From assembly GCA_963169195.1 (NCBI GenBank), contig CAUJDN010000066.1, positions 124,001 through 188,000 of the forward strand: 64,000 bases of DNA, read 5' to 3'. Shown here one piece after another: positions 40,589 through 50,284 of the stretch (within the stretch, counting starts at the first letter, position 1; the number at the start of each line of letters is the position of its first letter). Source of the stretch: Acidobacteriota bacterium (GTDB lineage: Bacteria; Acidobacteriota; Vicinamibacteria; Vicinamibacterales; UBA2999). Position numbers and translations under genes: made by a program. The notes beneath the pieces are model-generated. The model had not been told where the DNA came from. It ran no database searches and worked only from the letters and a program-made list of their open reading frames with translations.

Positions 40589-42250
40589 ATGGACCGAGAA
40601 ACCCTTGAAGTCGATGTCCTGATCGCAGGCGGCGGACCCGGCGGGCTCTCTGCGGCGCTGCGCCTGGCCCAACTGCAGAAGGAGAAGGGCGGCGAGCCGC
40701 TCTCGGTGGCCGTGATCGAGAAGGCCCGCGAGGCTGGCGCCCACCAGTTGTCCGGTGCGCTGCTCGACCCTTCCGCCCTTCGCGACCTGGTTCCCGACTT
40801 CCAGGCGAAAGGAGTTCCCCTGGCCTCGGAGGTGACCGGGGACAACATCTACTTCCTGACGCCGAAGAGGAAGCTGCGGCTGCCCATCGCGCCCCCGCCG
40901 TTCCGGAATCACGGCAATTACATCATCTCGCTCAACCAGTTCACGAAGTGGCTCGCAGGGCAGGTGGAGGCCGAGGGCATCGACGTGTTCTGGGGGTTCG
41001 CAGGCCAGTCGGTGCTCTTCGACGGGGACCGTGTCAACGGCGTGCGCACTGGCGATCGCGGGATCGGCAAGGACGGGCAGCCCCGGGGCTCGTTCGAGCC
41101 GGGCGCCGACATTCATGCGAAGGTCACGATCTTCGCTGACGGCGTGCGCGGGCATCTCACGAAGGAGCTGATGCGCACGCTGCAGCTTGGCAACCACGTC
41201 CACCCGGCCCAGTTCGCCGTCGGGTTGAAGGAGCTCTGGGAGATCCCGACGGACCGGCTGGCACCGGGGACCGTCATCCACACGCTGGGCTATCCCCTGC
41301 GGCAGGAGGAGTTCGGCGGCAGCTGGCTCTACGCGATGCCGGACGGGAAGCTGTCGATCGGGTTCGTCGTCGGACTGGACTACCGGGATCCCCTGTTCGA
41401 CCCGCACGCGGCGTTCCAGCGCTTCAAACTGCACCCGTTCATCTCGGGCATCCTCGAGGGCGGGCAGATGGTGCGCTATGGCGCGAAGGCGCTGCCGGAA
41501 GGGGGATGGAACACCCAGCCTCGCCTCTTCATGGACGGCGGCCTCATCGTGGGCGACGCGGCGAACTTCGTGAACTCGATGCGGCTGAAGGGTATTCACC
41601 TGGCCATGCGCAGCGGCATGCTGGCCGCCGAGGCCGCGTTCGACGCGGTGCGTGCCGGTGACACGTCGGCCCACGCCCTTCAGCGCTACGCGGCGCTGGT
41701 GGAAGGGAGCGCGATCAGGACCGAGCTCCATCCTGTCCGGAACGTGCACCAGGCCTTTGGCGCGGGGCTCTATGCCGGGAGCGCCTTCGCCGGGTTCGCC
41801 ATGCTCACCGGCGGACGGCTCGTGGGGCGCGACTTCCACGGGCACCATGGCCACACCCGGATGCGGAGGCTGGAGGCCTACTACGGCATGGCCAGGCGCG
41901 ACATCCTGACGGGCTCGAATGCCGTGGTCCCGGATCGGAAGATCACGTTCGACAAGCTCACGAGCGTACACTACTCCGGCACGCACCACGACGAGGACCA
42001 GCCGGCGCACCTGCTGGTCCACACGGACGTCTGTCACTCGATCTGCGGCGCGGAGTACGGCTACCCCTGCGTGCGGTTCTGCCCGGCAGGCGTGTACGAG
42101 ATGACGGACGACGGCCGGGGCGGGCGCCGCCTGCAGATCAACGCGTCGAACTGCGTCCACTGCAAGACGTGCGACATCATGGACCCGTACGGCGTCATCA
42201 CCTGGGTGGCGCCGGAGGGCGGGGAGGGGCCGCAGTACGACGGGATGTAG
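40589..42250 (+). CDS. Electron-transferring-flavoprotein:quinone oxidoreductase
   Basis: 553-aa membrane-bound flavoprotein passing electrons from ETF to the quinone pool. N-terminal FAD motif VDVLIAGGGPGGLSAALRLA; FADGVRGHLTKEL and GLIVGDAANFVNSMRLKGIHLAMRSGMLAAE in the middle. A C-terminal ferredoxin-like domain has cysteines in HSICGAEYGYPCVRFCPAGVYE and CVHCKTCDIMDP for one 4Fe-4S cluster. In this organism the acceptor should be menaquinone. Confidence 0.95.
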   Translation: MDRETLEVDVLIAGGGPGGLSAALRLAQLQKEKGGEPLSVAVIEKAREAGAHQLSGALLDPSALRDLVPDFQAKGVPLASEVTGDNIYFLTPKRKLRLPIAPPPFRNHGNYIISLNQFTKWLAGQVEAEGIDVFWGFAGQSVLFDGDRVNGVRTGDRGIGKDGQPRGSFEPGADIHAKVTIFADGVRGHLTKELMRTLQLGNHVHPAQFAVGLKELWEIPTDRLAPGTVIHTLGYPLRQEEFGGSWLYAMPDGKLSIGFVVGLDYRDPLFDPHAAFQRFKLHPFISGILEGGQMVRYGAKALPEGGWNTQPRLFMDGGLIVGDAANFVNSMRLKGIHLAMRSGMLAAEAAFDAVRAGDTSAHALQRYAALVEGSAIRTELHPVRNVHQAFGAGLYAGSAFAGFAMLTGGRLVGRDFHGHHGHTRMRRLEAYYGMARRDILTGSNAVVPDRKITFDKLTSVHYSGTHHDEDQPAHLLVHTDVCHSICGAEYGYPCVRFCPAGVYEMTDDGRGGRRLQINASNCVHCKTCDIMDPYGVITWVAPEGGEGPQYDGM

Positions 42251-42263
42251 CGGCGGCCGGGGC

Positions 42264-43166
42264 TCAGGCCGTGGTCGCGTCGCGCTCGCGCCGGGTTGAC
42301 TCTTCCTCGACGAGGCGCAGCAAGTACTGGCCGTACTGGTTGGACGCCATGCGGCGCGCCAACCGCACGACGTCCTCGGCGCTGATGTAGCCCATCCGAT
42401 AGGCCACCTCCTCAGGGCAGGCCACTTTGAGCCCCTGCCGCTCCTCGATGGCCTGGATGAACATGGAGGCCTGGAGCAGCGCGTCGTGCGCGCCGGTGTC
42501 GAGCCACGCGATGCCGCGGCCGAGCATTTCCACCCGCAGGTGCCCGCGCCGCAGGTATTCTCGGTTCACGTCGGTGATCTCCAGCTCGCCGCGGGCCGAC
42601 GGCTTCAGCCCGGCAGCGATCTCGAGCACGTCGTTGTCGTAGAAGTACAGTCCCGTCACCGCCCACGGCGAGCGCGGTTCCCTGGGCTTCTCCTCGAGCG
42701 CCAGGGCGCGACCGGCCTCGTCGAATTCCACCACGCCGTATCGCTCGGGATCCTTCACGCGATAGGCGAACACGGTGGCACCCTGTCGGGGCGTCGCGGC
42801 CCGACTGACGATGTCGGAGAGGCCGTGGCCGTAGAAGATGTTGTCGCCGAGCGCGAGCGCCGCAGCATCGTCGGCGATGAACTCCCGGCCGATGATGAAC
42901 GCCTGGGCCAGCCCGCCAGGGTGTGGCTGAGCGGCGTACGACAGACGGAGCCCGAACTGGCTGCCCTCACCCAGCACCCGCTGGAAGCTGGCCTGATCCT
43001 CCGGGGTCGTGATGATGAGGATGTCCCGCAGCCCCGCCAGCATGAGTGTGGTCAGCGGGTAGTAGATCATCGGCTTGTCGTACACCGGCATCAGCTGCTT
43101 GCTGACGGCGAGTGTGAGAGGGTGCAGGCGCGTGCCCGCACCACCGGCCAGGATGATCCCTTTCAT
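42264..43166 (-). CDS. rmlA: Glucose-1-phosphate thymidylyltransferase RmlA
   Basis: 300-aa nucleotidyltransferase making dTDP-glucose for rhamnose and other deoxysugars. [31 protein letters not shown] is the diagnostic N-terminus; [27 protein letters not shown] and [14 protein letters not shown] follow. No rmlB, C or D is adjacent. It converges on ETF-QO and diverges from the DUF374 gene. Confidence 0.95.
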   Translation of the reverse strand: MKGIILAGGAGTRLHPLTLAVSKQLMPVYDKPMIYYPLTTLMLAGLRDILIITTPEDQASFQRVLGEGSQFGLRLSYAAQPHPGGLAQAFIIGREFIADDAAALALGDNIFYGHGLSDIVSRAATPRQGATVFAYRVKDPERYGVVEFDEAGRALALEEKPREPRSPWAVTGLYFYDNDVLEIAAGLKPSARGELEITDVNREYLRRGHLRVEMLGRGIAWLDTGAHDALLQASMFIQAIEERQGLKVACPEEVAYRMGYISAEDVVRLARRMASNQYGQYLLRLVEEESTRRERDATTA

Positions 43167-43174
43167 CAGTGGCA

Positions 43175-43180
43175 ATTCTA
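43175..43180 (-). promoter_or_regulatory. Possible -10 element of rmlA (TAGAAT)
   Basis: On the minus strand TAGAAT ends 8 nt before the rmlA ATG at 43166, with no Shine-Dalgarno visible. Same geometry as at several other genes here. Confidence 0.35.
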
Positions 43181-43227
43181 GCCGATTGGCCGGCGCCGGC
43201 GGGCGGGAGGGCGACCATGGTCTGTGG

Positions 43228-43233
43228 TGTAAT
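43228..43233 (+). promoter_or_regulatory. Possible -10 element of the DUF374 gene (TGTAAT)
   Basis: TGTAAT ends 8 nt before GTG 43242 in the 75-bp divergent region shared with rmlA. One mismatch from TATAAT; no -35 match seen. Confidence 0.3.
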
Positions 43234-43241
43234 TCAGGCGG

Positions 43242-43952
43242 GTGGCACACGAGGAGCATCGACTGGACGCGGCCCCGGCCTGGCAGGTGTCGTGGCGGAA
43301 GCGGGTGGAGGTGGCGGTCATCGCCGGCCTGGCCACCCCGCTGCTGCGGCTGCTGAGCGCCACGTGGCGCTGGCGAGTGGAGGGCGAGGAACGCATCCGG
43401 GAGGCCGAGCGCGCCGGTGGACACGGCATTCACGCCTTCTGGCACGGCCGCATCCTCCACGGGACGTCTCACTTCCGCCACCGCGGCATCATGGCCATCA
43501 CCAGCGAGAATTTCGACGGCGAGTGGATCGCGCGCATCATCCGCCGGTTCGGGTTCGCCACGGCGCGCGGATCCACCTCGCGCGGCGCCCGCAAGGTCCT
43601 GCTGCAGCTGGTCCGCGACGCACGGGCGCATCCGACGGCGTTCACCGTTGACGGACCGCGTGGCCCGGCCCAGGTGGCGCAGCCGGGTGCCGTCTGGCTG
43701 TCGAAGGCCACGGGCAATCCCGTGATTCCGTTCCACGCCGAAGCGGCGCGACACTGGTCGATGCGGAGCTGGGACCGCACGCAGATCCCGAAGCCCTTCA
43801 CGATGGTCGCTCTCGTCATCGGCGAGCCCTTCGTCGTCCCGCCCGATGCCGATGACCAGACACTCGAGCGGTACCGGCAGCGACTGGAACGCGAATTGGG
43901 CGCCGCCGAGGCCCGATGCCACGAGTTGCTCAACGCGGACGGACGCAGGTGA
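43242..43952 (+). CDS. DUF374 lysophospholipid acyltransferase family protein
   Basis: 236-aa protein with an N-terminal hydrophobic segment ([15 protein letters not shown]) and the DUF374 acyltransferase motifs: [40 protein letters not shown] and [10 protein letters not shown]. Homologues act in lipid A or phospholipid acylation, often in place of LpxL-type enzymes. The GTG start lies directly below a -10-like element. The acyl substrate is not known. Confidence 0.85.
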   Translation: MAHEEHRLDAAPAWQVSWRKRVEVAVIAGLATPLLRLLSATWRWRVEGEERIREAERAGGHGIHAFWHGRILHGTSHFRHRGIMAITSENFDGEWIARIIRRFGFATARGSTSRGARKVLLQLVRDARAHPTAFTVDGPRGPAQVAQPGAVWLSKATGNPVIPFHAEAARHWSMRSWDRTQIPKPFTMVALVIGEPFVVPPDADDQTLERYRQRLERELGAAEARCHELLNADGRR

Positions 43953-44059
43953 ACGCCGGACGATGACGGGCCGCCGATGACGCAGACGACTCAGATGGAA
44001 GGCTGGGGTTTCGGATTGGCCGGAACGTTCAGGGGAGCACTCCGAAAGGGCGTCGAGCG

Positions 44060-44983
44060 ATGCTGACTGTGATCTTCTCCCCTCGTTTCGCCGATCACCT
44101 GACGCCCCCCGGTCATCCCGAGCGGCCGGAGCGCGCCACGGCCATGGCGGCGGTCGTGGGACGGTTTCGCGCGGCCGGCGGCCGGATGGTCGAGCCGCGC
44201 TCGGCCGCCGATGAGGACCTGCTGCGTGTGCACACGCGCGGGCACGTGGCGGCCATGGCGGGCACACGGGGCCGGGCGGTGATGCTGGACGCCGACACCT
44301 TCACCTCGCCCCACTCCGAGGAGGTGGCTCGCCTGGCCGCCGGGGCCGTGCTCGCCGCGGTGGATATCGCCATGGACGGCCCGGCCGGTTCCAGGGCGCT
44401 GGCCGTCGTGCGGCCGCCGGGGCATCACGCCGAGGCGGATCGCGCGATGGGGTTCTGCCTCTACAACAATGTTGCCGTCGGGGCCGCCTATGCGCGGGCG
44501 CGCGGCGCCGGGCGCGTGGCCATCGTGGATTACGACGTGCACCATGGCAACGGCACGCAGTGGACGTTCTACGAGGACCCGGCCGTCCTGTACATCTCCT
44601 CGCACCAGTACCCGTACTACCCGGGCACCGGCGCGGCTGACGAGACCGGGAGGGGCGCGGGCCTCGGCTGCACCTTGAATCTTCCCCTGGAGGCCGGGGC
44701 CGGGGACCGGGACGTGATCCTCCGCTACGAGCGCGAGGCGCTGCCGAAGCTGGAGTGGTTCGAGCCCGACCTGCTGATGGTCTCGGCGGGCTTCGACGCG
44801 CACGAGCGCGATCCGCTCGCGGGCTGCCGGATGACGACGGGCGGCTACCGGCAGCTGACGGCACTGCTCGTCGGCGCCGCGGATCGGCTGTGCGCGGGGC
44901 GGATGGTGCTCGCGACCGAAGGCGGCTACGACCTCGCGGCCCTCACGGCGTGTCTCGACGCCGTGATCGACGCCTGTCGATAG
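44060..44983 (+). CDS. Histone-deacetylase-family hydrolase (class II / acetylpolyamine amidohydrolase type)
   Basis: 307-aa zinc hydrolase. [10 protein letters not shown] at the N-terminus, catalytic RPPGHHAE, zinc ligands in [10 protein letters not shown] and [11 protein letters not shown], and EGGYD near the C-terminus. Bacterial members remove acetyl groups from polyamines or proteins. In this window it stands alone between a DUF374 gene and leuS, so context does not narrow the substrate. Confidence 0.9.
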   Translation: MLTVIFSPRFADHLTPPGHPERPERATAMAAVVGRFRAAGGRMVEPRSAADEDLLRVHTRGHVAAMAGTRGRAVMLDADTFTSPHSEEVARLAAGAVLAAVDIAMDGPAGSRALAVVRPPGHHAEADRAMGFCLYNNVAVGAAYARARGAGRVAIVDYDVHHGNGTQWTFYEDPAVLYISSHQYPYYPGTGAADETGRGAGLGCTLNLPLEAGAGDRDVILRYEREALPKLEWFEPDLLMVSAGFDAHERDPLAGCRMTTGGYRQLTALLVGAADRLCAGRMVLATEGGYDLAALTACLDAVIDACR

Positions 44984-45085
44984 TCGACAGGGGGCGTTCG
45001 TGCCGTGCGTCTCGCCCTTTGTGTCGTCCCGGTTCCCTCGGCGTTGCAGTATCCTTAAGGGATCATCCACCCCGAGAGACGAGAC

Positions 45086-47569
45086 GTGTCCGACTACCAT
45101 CCGCAGGATCTCGACCGCAAGTGGCAGGCCCGCTGGGCCGAGACGGAGGCGTTCGAGGTCACCGAAGATCCCGGCAAGCCCAAGTTCTACTGCCTCGAGA
45201 TGTTCGCGTACCCGTCCGGGCACGCCCACGTCGGGCACGTGCGCAACTACATCATCGGCGACGTGGTGGCCCGCCTGAAGCGCCTGCAGGGATTCAACGT
45301 GCTCCACCCGTTCGGGTGGGATGCCTTCGGCCTGCCGGCCGAGAACGCGGCCATCAAGAGCGGCATCCACCCCGAGGCATCCACGCTCGGGAATATCGCC
45401 CACATGAAGGGGCAGCTGCAGCGGCTGGGCATCAGCTATGCGTGGGGGCGTGAGCTGGCCACGTGCCTGCCTGACTACTACCGCTGGAACCAGTGGCTCT
45501 TCACGCGGATGTTCGACCGCGGCCTCGCCTACCGGCGCCGCTCCACCGTGAACTGGTGCCCCGTGGACAACACCGTCCTCGCCAACGAGCAGGTGGTCGA
45601 GGGCGCGTGCTGGCGCTGCGGCACGCCCGTGGAGCAGAAGGACCTGGAGCAGTGGTTCTTCCGCATCACGGCCTACGCGGACGACCTGCTCGCGCGCGCC
45701 GACACGCTGTCGCAGTGGCCCGAGAAGGTCCTGACGATGCAGCGGAACTGGATCGGCCGGTCCGAGGGTGCGCGCGTGACGTTCGCGCTGGCAGACCGCG
45801 CCGGCGGCATCGACGTCTTCACCACGCGCATCGACACGATCTACGGGTCGACGTTCGTGTTGCTGGGGCCCGAGCACCCGCTGGTGGCACCCTTTGCCGA
45901 TGCCTCGGACGACCCGGCGACGTTCCGCGCGCAGGTGGCTCGCTTTCGCGGCCAGGACCGCTCCGCGCGCATCAGCGGCGAGGTGGAGAAGGAAGGGTTC
46001 TTCACCGGGCAGTTCGCCGTGAACCCGTTCACCCGCGCGCGGGTGCCCATCTGGGTCGCCAACTTCGTGCTGGGGGAGTACGGCACCGGCGCCGTGATGG
46101 GCGTGCCGTTTGGCGACCAGCGCGACTTCGAGTTCGCGCGCAAGTACAACCTGCCCGTCGTGGCGGTCATCCGGCCCGTGGATGGAGACATGCCGGACGT
46201 GGACCAGATGACCGAGTCCCGGCCCGAGGAGGGCGTGCTCGTGAATTCGGGGCCGTACAACGGCCTGCCGTCTGCCGAGGCGCGCCGCCGCCTGACCGCG
46301 GAGGCCGAGGCGCGGGGCATCGGCGAGGGCACCGTCCAGTTCCGGCTGAAGGACTGGGGCATCTCACGCCAGCGCTACTGGGGCACGCCCATCCCGATGG
46401 TTCACTGTCCCGCCTGCGGCGTGGTGCCCGTGCCGGACGACCAGCTGCCCGTGACGCTGCCGAAGGTCGCGCAGTTCACCGGGCGGGGCGACTCGCCGCT
46501 GGCGGGCATCCCGGAGTTCGTCAACGTCGCGTGCCCGAGGTGCGGCGGCGCCGCCCGCCGCGAGACCGACACGATGGACACGTTCGTGGACTCCTCGTGG
46601 TACTTCTACCGCTTCGCCGACGCGCACAACGACCGGCTCCCGTTCGATCCGGAGAAGGTCGGGTACTGGTGCCCGGTGGACTTCTACAGCGGCGGGGTGG
46701 AGCACGCCATCCTCCACCTGATCTACTCGCGCTTCTTCGCGCGCGTGTTCCGCGAGCTCGGCATGGTGGACCACGACGAGCCGTTCACGCACCTGCTCAC
46801 CCAGGGCATGGTGCTGAAGGATGGCGCGGTGATGTCCAAGTCGAAGGGCAACGTCGTCGATCCCGACACGATGCTGCAGAAGGTCGGCGCCGACGCGCTG
46901 CGTCTGTACGTCATGTTCGTGGCGCCGCCCGAGAAGGAGGTGGAATGGACCGACGCCGGCCTCGAGGGCAGCTACCGCTGGCTGGCCCGCGTGTGGCGGC
47001 TGGCCGAGCAGTGGCGGGGCGACGCCGTCGGGAGTCGGCCGATCGATCACACCTCGCTGTCGGCGGACGAGCGGGCCATCCGGCGCAAGACCCACGACAC
47101 GATCCGCCGCGTCACTCAGGACATCGACGTCCGCAAGCAGATGAACACGGCCGTCTCGGCGATGATGGAGCTCGTGAACGATCTCTACGCCTTCACGGAC
47201 CGGGGCGCGCGCACCGCGCAGGCGTCCCTGGTCGTGCGGGAGGCCATCGAATCGCTCGTCCTGATGATGTCGCCGTTTGCACCCCACACCGGCGAGGAGC
47301 TGTGGGAGCGCTACGGCCACCAGGGCGGACTGGCGGCGGCCGGCTGGCCTGTGTACGATCCGGGGATTGCGAAGGCCGAAGAGGTCGTCATCCCCGTTCA
47401 GGTGAATGGCAAGGTCAGGGGGCGGATTTCCGCCGCGCCGGACGCCAGCGAGGCCGAGCTGCAGGCGCTGGCCCTGGCCGACGGGTCCGTACAGTCGCAC
47501 ATCCAGGGCCGGGACGTCACGAAGGTGGTCGTGGCGAAGGGACGCCTGGTGTCAATCGTCGCCAGGTAG
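45086..47569 (+). CDS. leuS: Leucyl-tRNA synthetase
   Basis: 827-aa class I synthetase. Catalytic HIGH-type motif as HVGHVRNY (about residue 50), zinc-type Cys in [24 protein letters not shown], an editing (CP1) domain with the [20 protein letters not shown] segment, and KMSKS as VMSKSKGN. Starts at GTG 45086. It leads the leuS-lptE-holA set, a common arrangement, converging on rpsT. Confidence 0.97.
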   Translation: MSDYHPQDLDRKWQARWAETEAFEVTEDPGKPKFYCLEMFAYPSGHAHVGHVRNYIIGDVVARLKRLQGFNVLHPFGWDAFGLPAENAAIKSGIHPEASTLGNIAHMKGQLQRLGISYAWGRELATCLPDYYRWNQWLFTRMFDRGLAYRRRSTVNWCPVDNTVLANEQVVEGACWRCGTPVEQKDLEQWFFRITAYADDLLARADTLSQWPEKVLTMQRNWIGRSEGARVTFALADRAGGIDVFTTRIDTIYGSTFVLLGPEHPLVAPFADASDDPATFRAQVARFRGQDRSARISGEVEKEGFFTGQFAVNPFTRARVPIWVANFVLGEYGTGAVMGVPFGDQRDFEFARKYNLPVVAVIRPVDGDMPDVDQMTESRPEEGVLVNSGPYNGLPSAEARRRLTAEAEARGIGEGTVQFRLKDWGISRQRYWGTPIPMVHCPACGVVPVPDDQLPVTLPKVAQFTGRGDSPLAGIPEFVNVACPRCGGAARRETDTMDTFVDSSWYFYRFADAHNDRLPFDPEKVGYWCPVDFYSGGVEHAILHLIYSRFFARVFRELGMVDHDEPFTHLLTQGMVLKDGAVMSKSKGNVVDPDTMLQKVGADALRLYVMFVAPPEKEVEWTDAGLEGSYRWLARVWRLAEQWRGDAVGSRPIDHTSLSADERAIRRKTHDTIRRVTQDIDVRKQMNTAVSAMMELVNDLYAFTDRGARTAQASLVVREAIESLVLMMSPFAPHTGEELWERYGHQGGLAAAGWPVYDPGIAKAEEVVIPVQVNGKVRGRISAAPDASEAELQALALADGSVQSHIQGRDVTKVVVAKGRLVSIVAR

Positions 47570-47610
47570 TCGGGTTCTGGCATTCGAAGGGTTCGGAGGG
47601 TTCGCGCGCG

Positions 47611-48153
47611 ATGTCGATGGTGAGCAGGCGGGCGGTGCTGGCGCTGCTGCCGGCGCTCGGGGCGGTGGGGTGCGGATACACCCTCGCCGGGCGGGGCTCG
47701 TTCCTGCCGTCGTACATCCGCAGCATCGGCATCCCGGCCTTCGGCAATACGACGCCGTACCAGACGGTGGAGCAGGTGTTCACCGAGAAGGTGCGCATCG
47801 AGTTCCAGAGCCGGGGCCAGTACTCGGTGGTGCCCGCCGACACCGGCGTGGACGGCATCGTCAGGGGCACGATCAGCGGGATCTCGGCCGCGCCGGTCGG
47901 CTTCACCGACGCCCAGCTGGCCCGGCGCTTCCGGTTCACCGTCGTCGTCGGCGTGTCGTTCGAGGACGTCAAGCAGCAGAAGGTGCTGTGGGAGAACCCC
48001 GCACTGAACTTCTCGGACGAGTACGAGCTGGCGAGTGCCTCGAGCGTCGGCCTGGATGCGTCGGCGTTCCTGGGGCAGGAGCGCGCGGCGATCGACCGCC
48101 TGTCGACGGACTTCGCCCGGTCGGTCGTGAGCGCCATCCTGGAGGCGTTCTGA
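47611..48153 (+). CDS. lptE: LPS-assembly lipoprotein LptE-like
   Basis: 180-aa outer-membrane lipoprotein expected to plug and support LptD in LPS insertion. The signal ends LPALGAVGCGYTLAG, and CGYxLxGxG is the typical LptE start after lipidation. FGNTTPYQTVEQVFTEKV and the central beta strands also fit the family. ATG 47611 has GGAGGG upstream; the tracked frame starting at 45493 is a shadow of leuS. Position between leuS and holA supports the call. Confidence 0.85.
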   Translation: MSMVSRRAVLALLPALGAVGCGYTLAGRGSFLPSYIRSIGIPAFGNTTPYQTVEQVFTEKVRIEFQSRGQYSVVPADTGVDGIVRGTISGISAAPVGFTDAQLARRFRFTVVVGVSFEDVKQQKVLWENPALNFSDEYELASASSVGLDASAFLGQERAAIDRLSTDFARSVVSAILEAF

Positions 48154-48176
48154 CCGCGCCGCTGCCGGGTCCACCC

Positions 48177-49187
48177 ATGAAGCCCGCCGAAGTCCGCGCG
48201 CAGATCGAGGCCGGCCAGACCGGGCCGCTCTACCTGTTGGAGGGCGAGGACCTGCAGTCGCGCCACGACCTTGCCCTGGAGTTCGCGGCGCTCGTGGACG
48301 AGGGCCTCCAGGCTTTCAACGTCGAGAGCTTCTACGCGAACGAGGCCGCCACGGCCGGCGCCCGGGATCAGATGATCGGCGCCATTCTCGCCACCGCACG
48401 GACACTGCCGATGATGACGCCCAGGCGCGTCGTCATGATTCACGAGGCCGAGCGGCTGCTCTCGCCCAGGCGGTCGAGAGACGACGAGGCCGCGGAGAAG
48501 CCCGCGCCGGATGCAGTGGCCGGTGGGCGGAAGCGCCGGATGCCGGCCACCTCGCCGACCGAGGAGCTCGAGGCCTACCTCGAGGCCCCCGAGCCCATGA
48601 CCACCCTCGTCTTCGTGGCCGGTCCCCTCGACGGCAATCGCCGGCTGGTCCGGCTGCTGCGCCGGCACGCCGCCATCGTGGACTGCGGGTCGCTCGCGAG
48701 CCCGCAGGAGGCAGGCGCCTGGGTTCGAAAGCGCCTTGAGAAGGACGAGCTGCTGGTCGAGCCGAAGGCGCTGGCCCTGCTGCTCGAGGCGACGGGCCTC
48801 GGCCTGGGGCGACTCCGTGCCGAGGTCGAGAAGCTGGTGCTCTATGCCGCCGGTGACTCCACCGTGACGGAGCGGCACGTCAGGGACCTGCTGATGCCGC
48901 AGTCCGAGCCGGGCGACGGGCCCGCGGTGGGCAGGGCCATCCGGGACGGAGACGTCCGTCAGGCGCTCCACGAGCTGGCGGCGCTGATCGACGCGGGTGT
49001 CGTGCCTCAGCCCATCCTGGGGCAGATTCGCTGGGGTGCCGGACAGCTGCGCCCGGCCGATCGGGTCAGGCGCGCCCTCGACCTGGTGCTCGATATCGAT
49101 CTGAAGATGAAGACCTCGGCAGGCAATCCCCGACACCTGCTGGAGCGGCTCGTGGTCGATCTCTGCGGGCGCCACCGGCGGGCCTGA
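48177..49187 (+). CDS. holA: DNA polymerase III delta subunit HolA
   Basis: 336-aa clamp-loader subunit that opens the beta clamp. PLYLLEGEDLQSRHDLALEFAALV at the N-terminus, FNVESFYANEA, a degenerate AAA+ core and the C-terminal helical domain (AVGRAIRDGDVRQALHELAALIDAG, ILGQIRW) match HolA. A basic, charged insert near residues 95-125 (RSRDDEAAEKPAPDAVAGGRKRR in part) is not usual. ATG 48177 is chosen; the tracked start is in the shadow of lptE. Ends 19 bp from the convergent rpsT. Confidence 0.9.
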   Translation: MKPAEVRAQIEAGQTGPLYLLEGEDLQSRHDLALEFAALVDEGLQAFNVESFYANEAATAGARDQMIGAILATARTLPMMTPRRVVMIHEAERLLSPRRSRDDEAAEKPAPDAVAGGRKRRMPATSPTEELEAYLEAPEPMTTLVFVAGPLDGNRRLVRLLRRHAAIVDCGSLASPQEAGAWVRKRLEKDELLVEPKALALLLEATGLGLGRLRAEVEKLVLYAAGDSTVTERHVRDLLMPQSEPGDGPAVGRAIRDGDVRQALHELAALIDAGVVPQPILGQIRWGAGQLRPADRVRRALDLVLDIDLKMKTSAGNPRHLLERLVVDLCGRHRRA

Positions 49188-49206
49188 CGCCCGCCGTGCG
49201 GGCGCG

Positions 49207-49467
49207 CTACTGCGAGAGGCGAGCCGTCAGGCGGGACTTGTACCGGGCGGCGGTGTTGCGGTGGATGATGCCCTTGGTGGCCATCTTGTCCACGAGCGAC
49301 TGGGTGGCCTTCAGCAGCGCCTTCGCGGCGTCGATGTCCTTGGCGTCCAGCGCCTTCCGGATGGCCTTCAGGCCGGTGCGGAGCTTCGAGCGCAGGGCCC
49401 TGTTGTGCTCGCGCCGCTTGATGTTCTGCCGGTTGGCCTTGACGGCCGACTTCGTTCGCTTTGCCAC
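49207..49467 (-). CDS. rpsT: 30S ribosomal protein S20
   Basis: 86-aa basic protein binding 16S rRNA. AKRTKSAVKANRQNIKRREHNRALRS at the N-terminus and KGIIHRNTAARYKSRLTARL at the C-terminus are conserved. The initiation codon is GTG 49467 with GAGG upstream. It converges with holA, a very common neighbour. Confidence 0.96.
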   Translation of the reverse strand: MAKRTKSAVKANRQNIKRREHNRALRSKLRTGLKAIRKALDAKDIDAAKALLKATQSLVDKMATKGIIHRNTAARYKSRLTARLSQ

Positions 49468-49547
49468 GTTCTAGGACCTCGGTGTCAGTGGGGTAGTAAA
49501 CACACAAGCGTAACACGAGGTGCACCCACCCCCCAAGCCCCCACGTC

Positions 49548-50255
49548 CTACTGCCGTGTCCGCGCCACCGGTTCGGCGGCGACCCCTTCCGGCGGCTTGT
49601 TGGAATAACGCGTGACGGGCTGGCCGTTCACCAGCTCCATCCACTTGTAGATGGTCGTCTCCGGCTTGGCGGGCGGGGTGGGGCCCGAAACCTTCTGGAC
49701 CCTCTTCACGTAGGCCTGTGTCTCGCGGTAGGGCGGCACCGCGCCGTACTTTTCGACGCTGCCGGGCCCCGCGTTGTACGCCGCCAGGGCGAGTTCGACG
49801 TTGCTGTCGTAGCGGTCCAGGAGCTGGCGCAGGTAGGCCACGCCGCCCCGGATGTTCTCCTCGGGGTGGAAGGGGTTGCGGACGCCCAGCTCGCGGGCCG
49901 TAGCCGGCATCAGCTGCATCAGGCCCATCGCGCCCTTCGACGACACGGCGTTGGGGTCGAAGGCCGACTCGACCTGGATCACGGCACGGACGAGATCGGG
50001 CGACACGCCCTGGGCGGTCGCCTGCTCCTCGATGACCTCGTCGAGTGCCGCCGGTCGGCCCATTCCGGGCGCCGGGGTGGTGGCCCGAACCTCAGCCGCC
50101 CGGGGTACGCGGTAGGTGGTCATCCCGCCGGCATCCGTGCGCGGTCGATCCGAGACGACGAGCAGGCCCTGCGCGTCGCGCCACGAGTAGATCTGGGCCG
50201 ACGCGGGAGCCACACTGGCCGCGAGCAGGACGAGGATGGCAACGAGGGTGCGCAC
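49548..50255 (-). CDS. Lytic transglycosylase (SLT domain) with flanking DUF4124-like motifs
   Basis: 235-aa secreted peptidoglycan-cleaving enzyme. Signal peptide (LVAILVLLAASVAPASA), then a DUF4124-like start IYSWRDAQGLLVVSDRP, the SLT domain with catalytic Glu in VIQVESAFDPNAVSSKGAMGLMQLMP and AAYNAGPGSV, and a second DUF4124-like piece at the C-terminus, IYKWMELVNGQPVTRYSNKPP. Predicted to act in the periplasm on glycan strands. It is transcribed with alaS upstream, 29 bp away. Confidence 0.92.
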   Translation of the reverse strand: MRTLVAILVLLAASVAPASAQIYSWRDAQGLLVVSDRPRTDAGGMTTYRVPRAAEVRATTPAPGMGRPAALDEVIEEQATAQGVSPDLVRAVIQVESAFDPNAVSSKGAMGLMQLMPATARELGVRNPFHPEENIRGGVAYLRQLLDRYDSNVELALAAYNAGPGSVEKYGAVPPYRETQAYVKRVQKVSGPTPPAKPETTIYKWMELVNGQPVTRYSNKPPEGVAAEPVARTRQ

Positions 50256-50284
50256 GCGGGTCTGGCCTGGGTATCGGCTCGACG

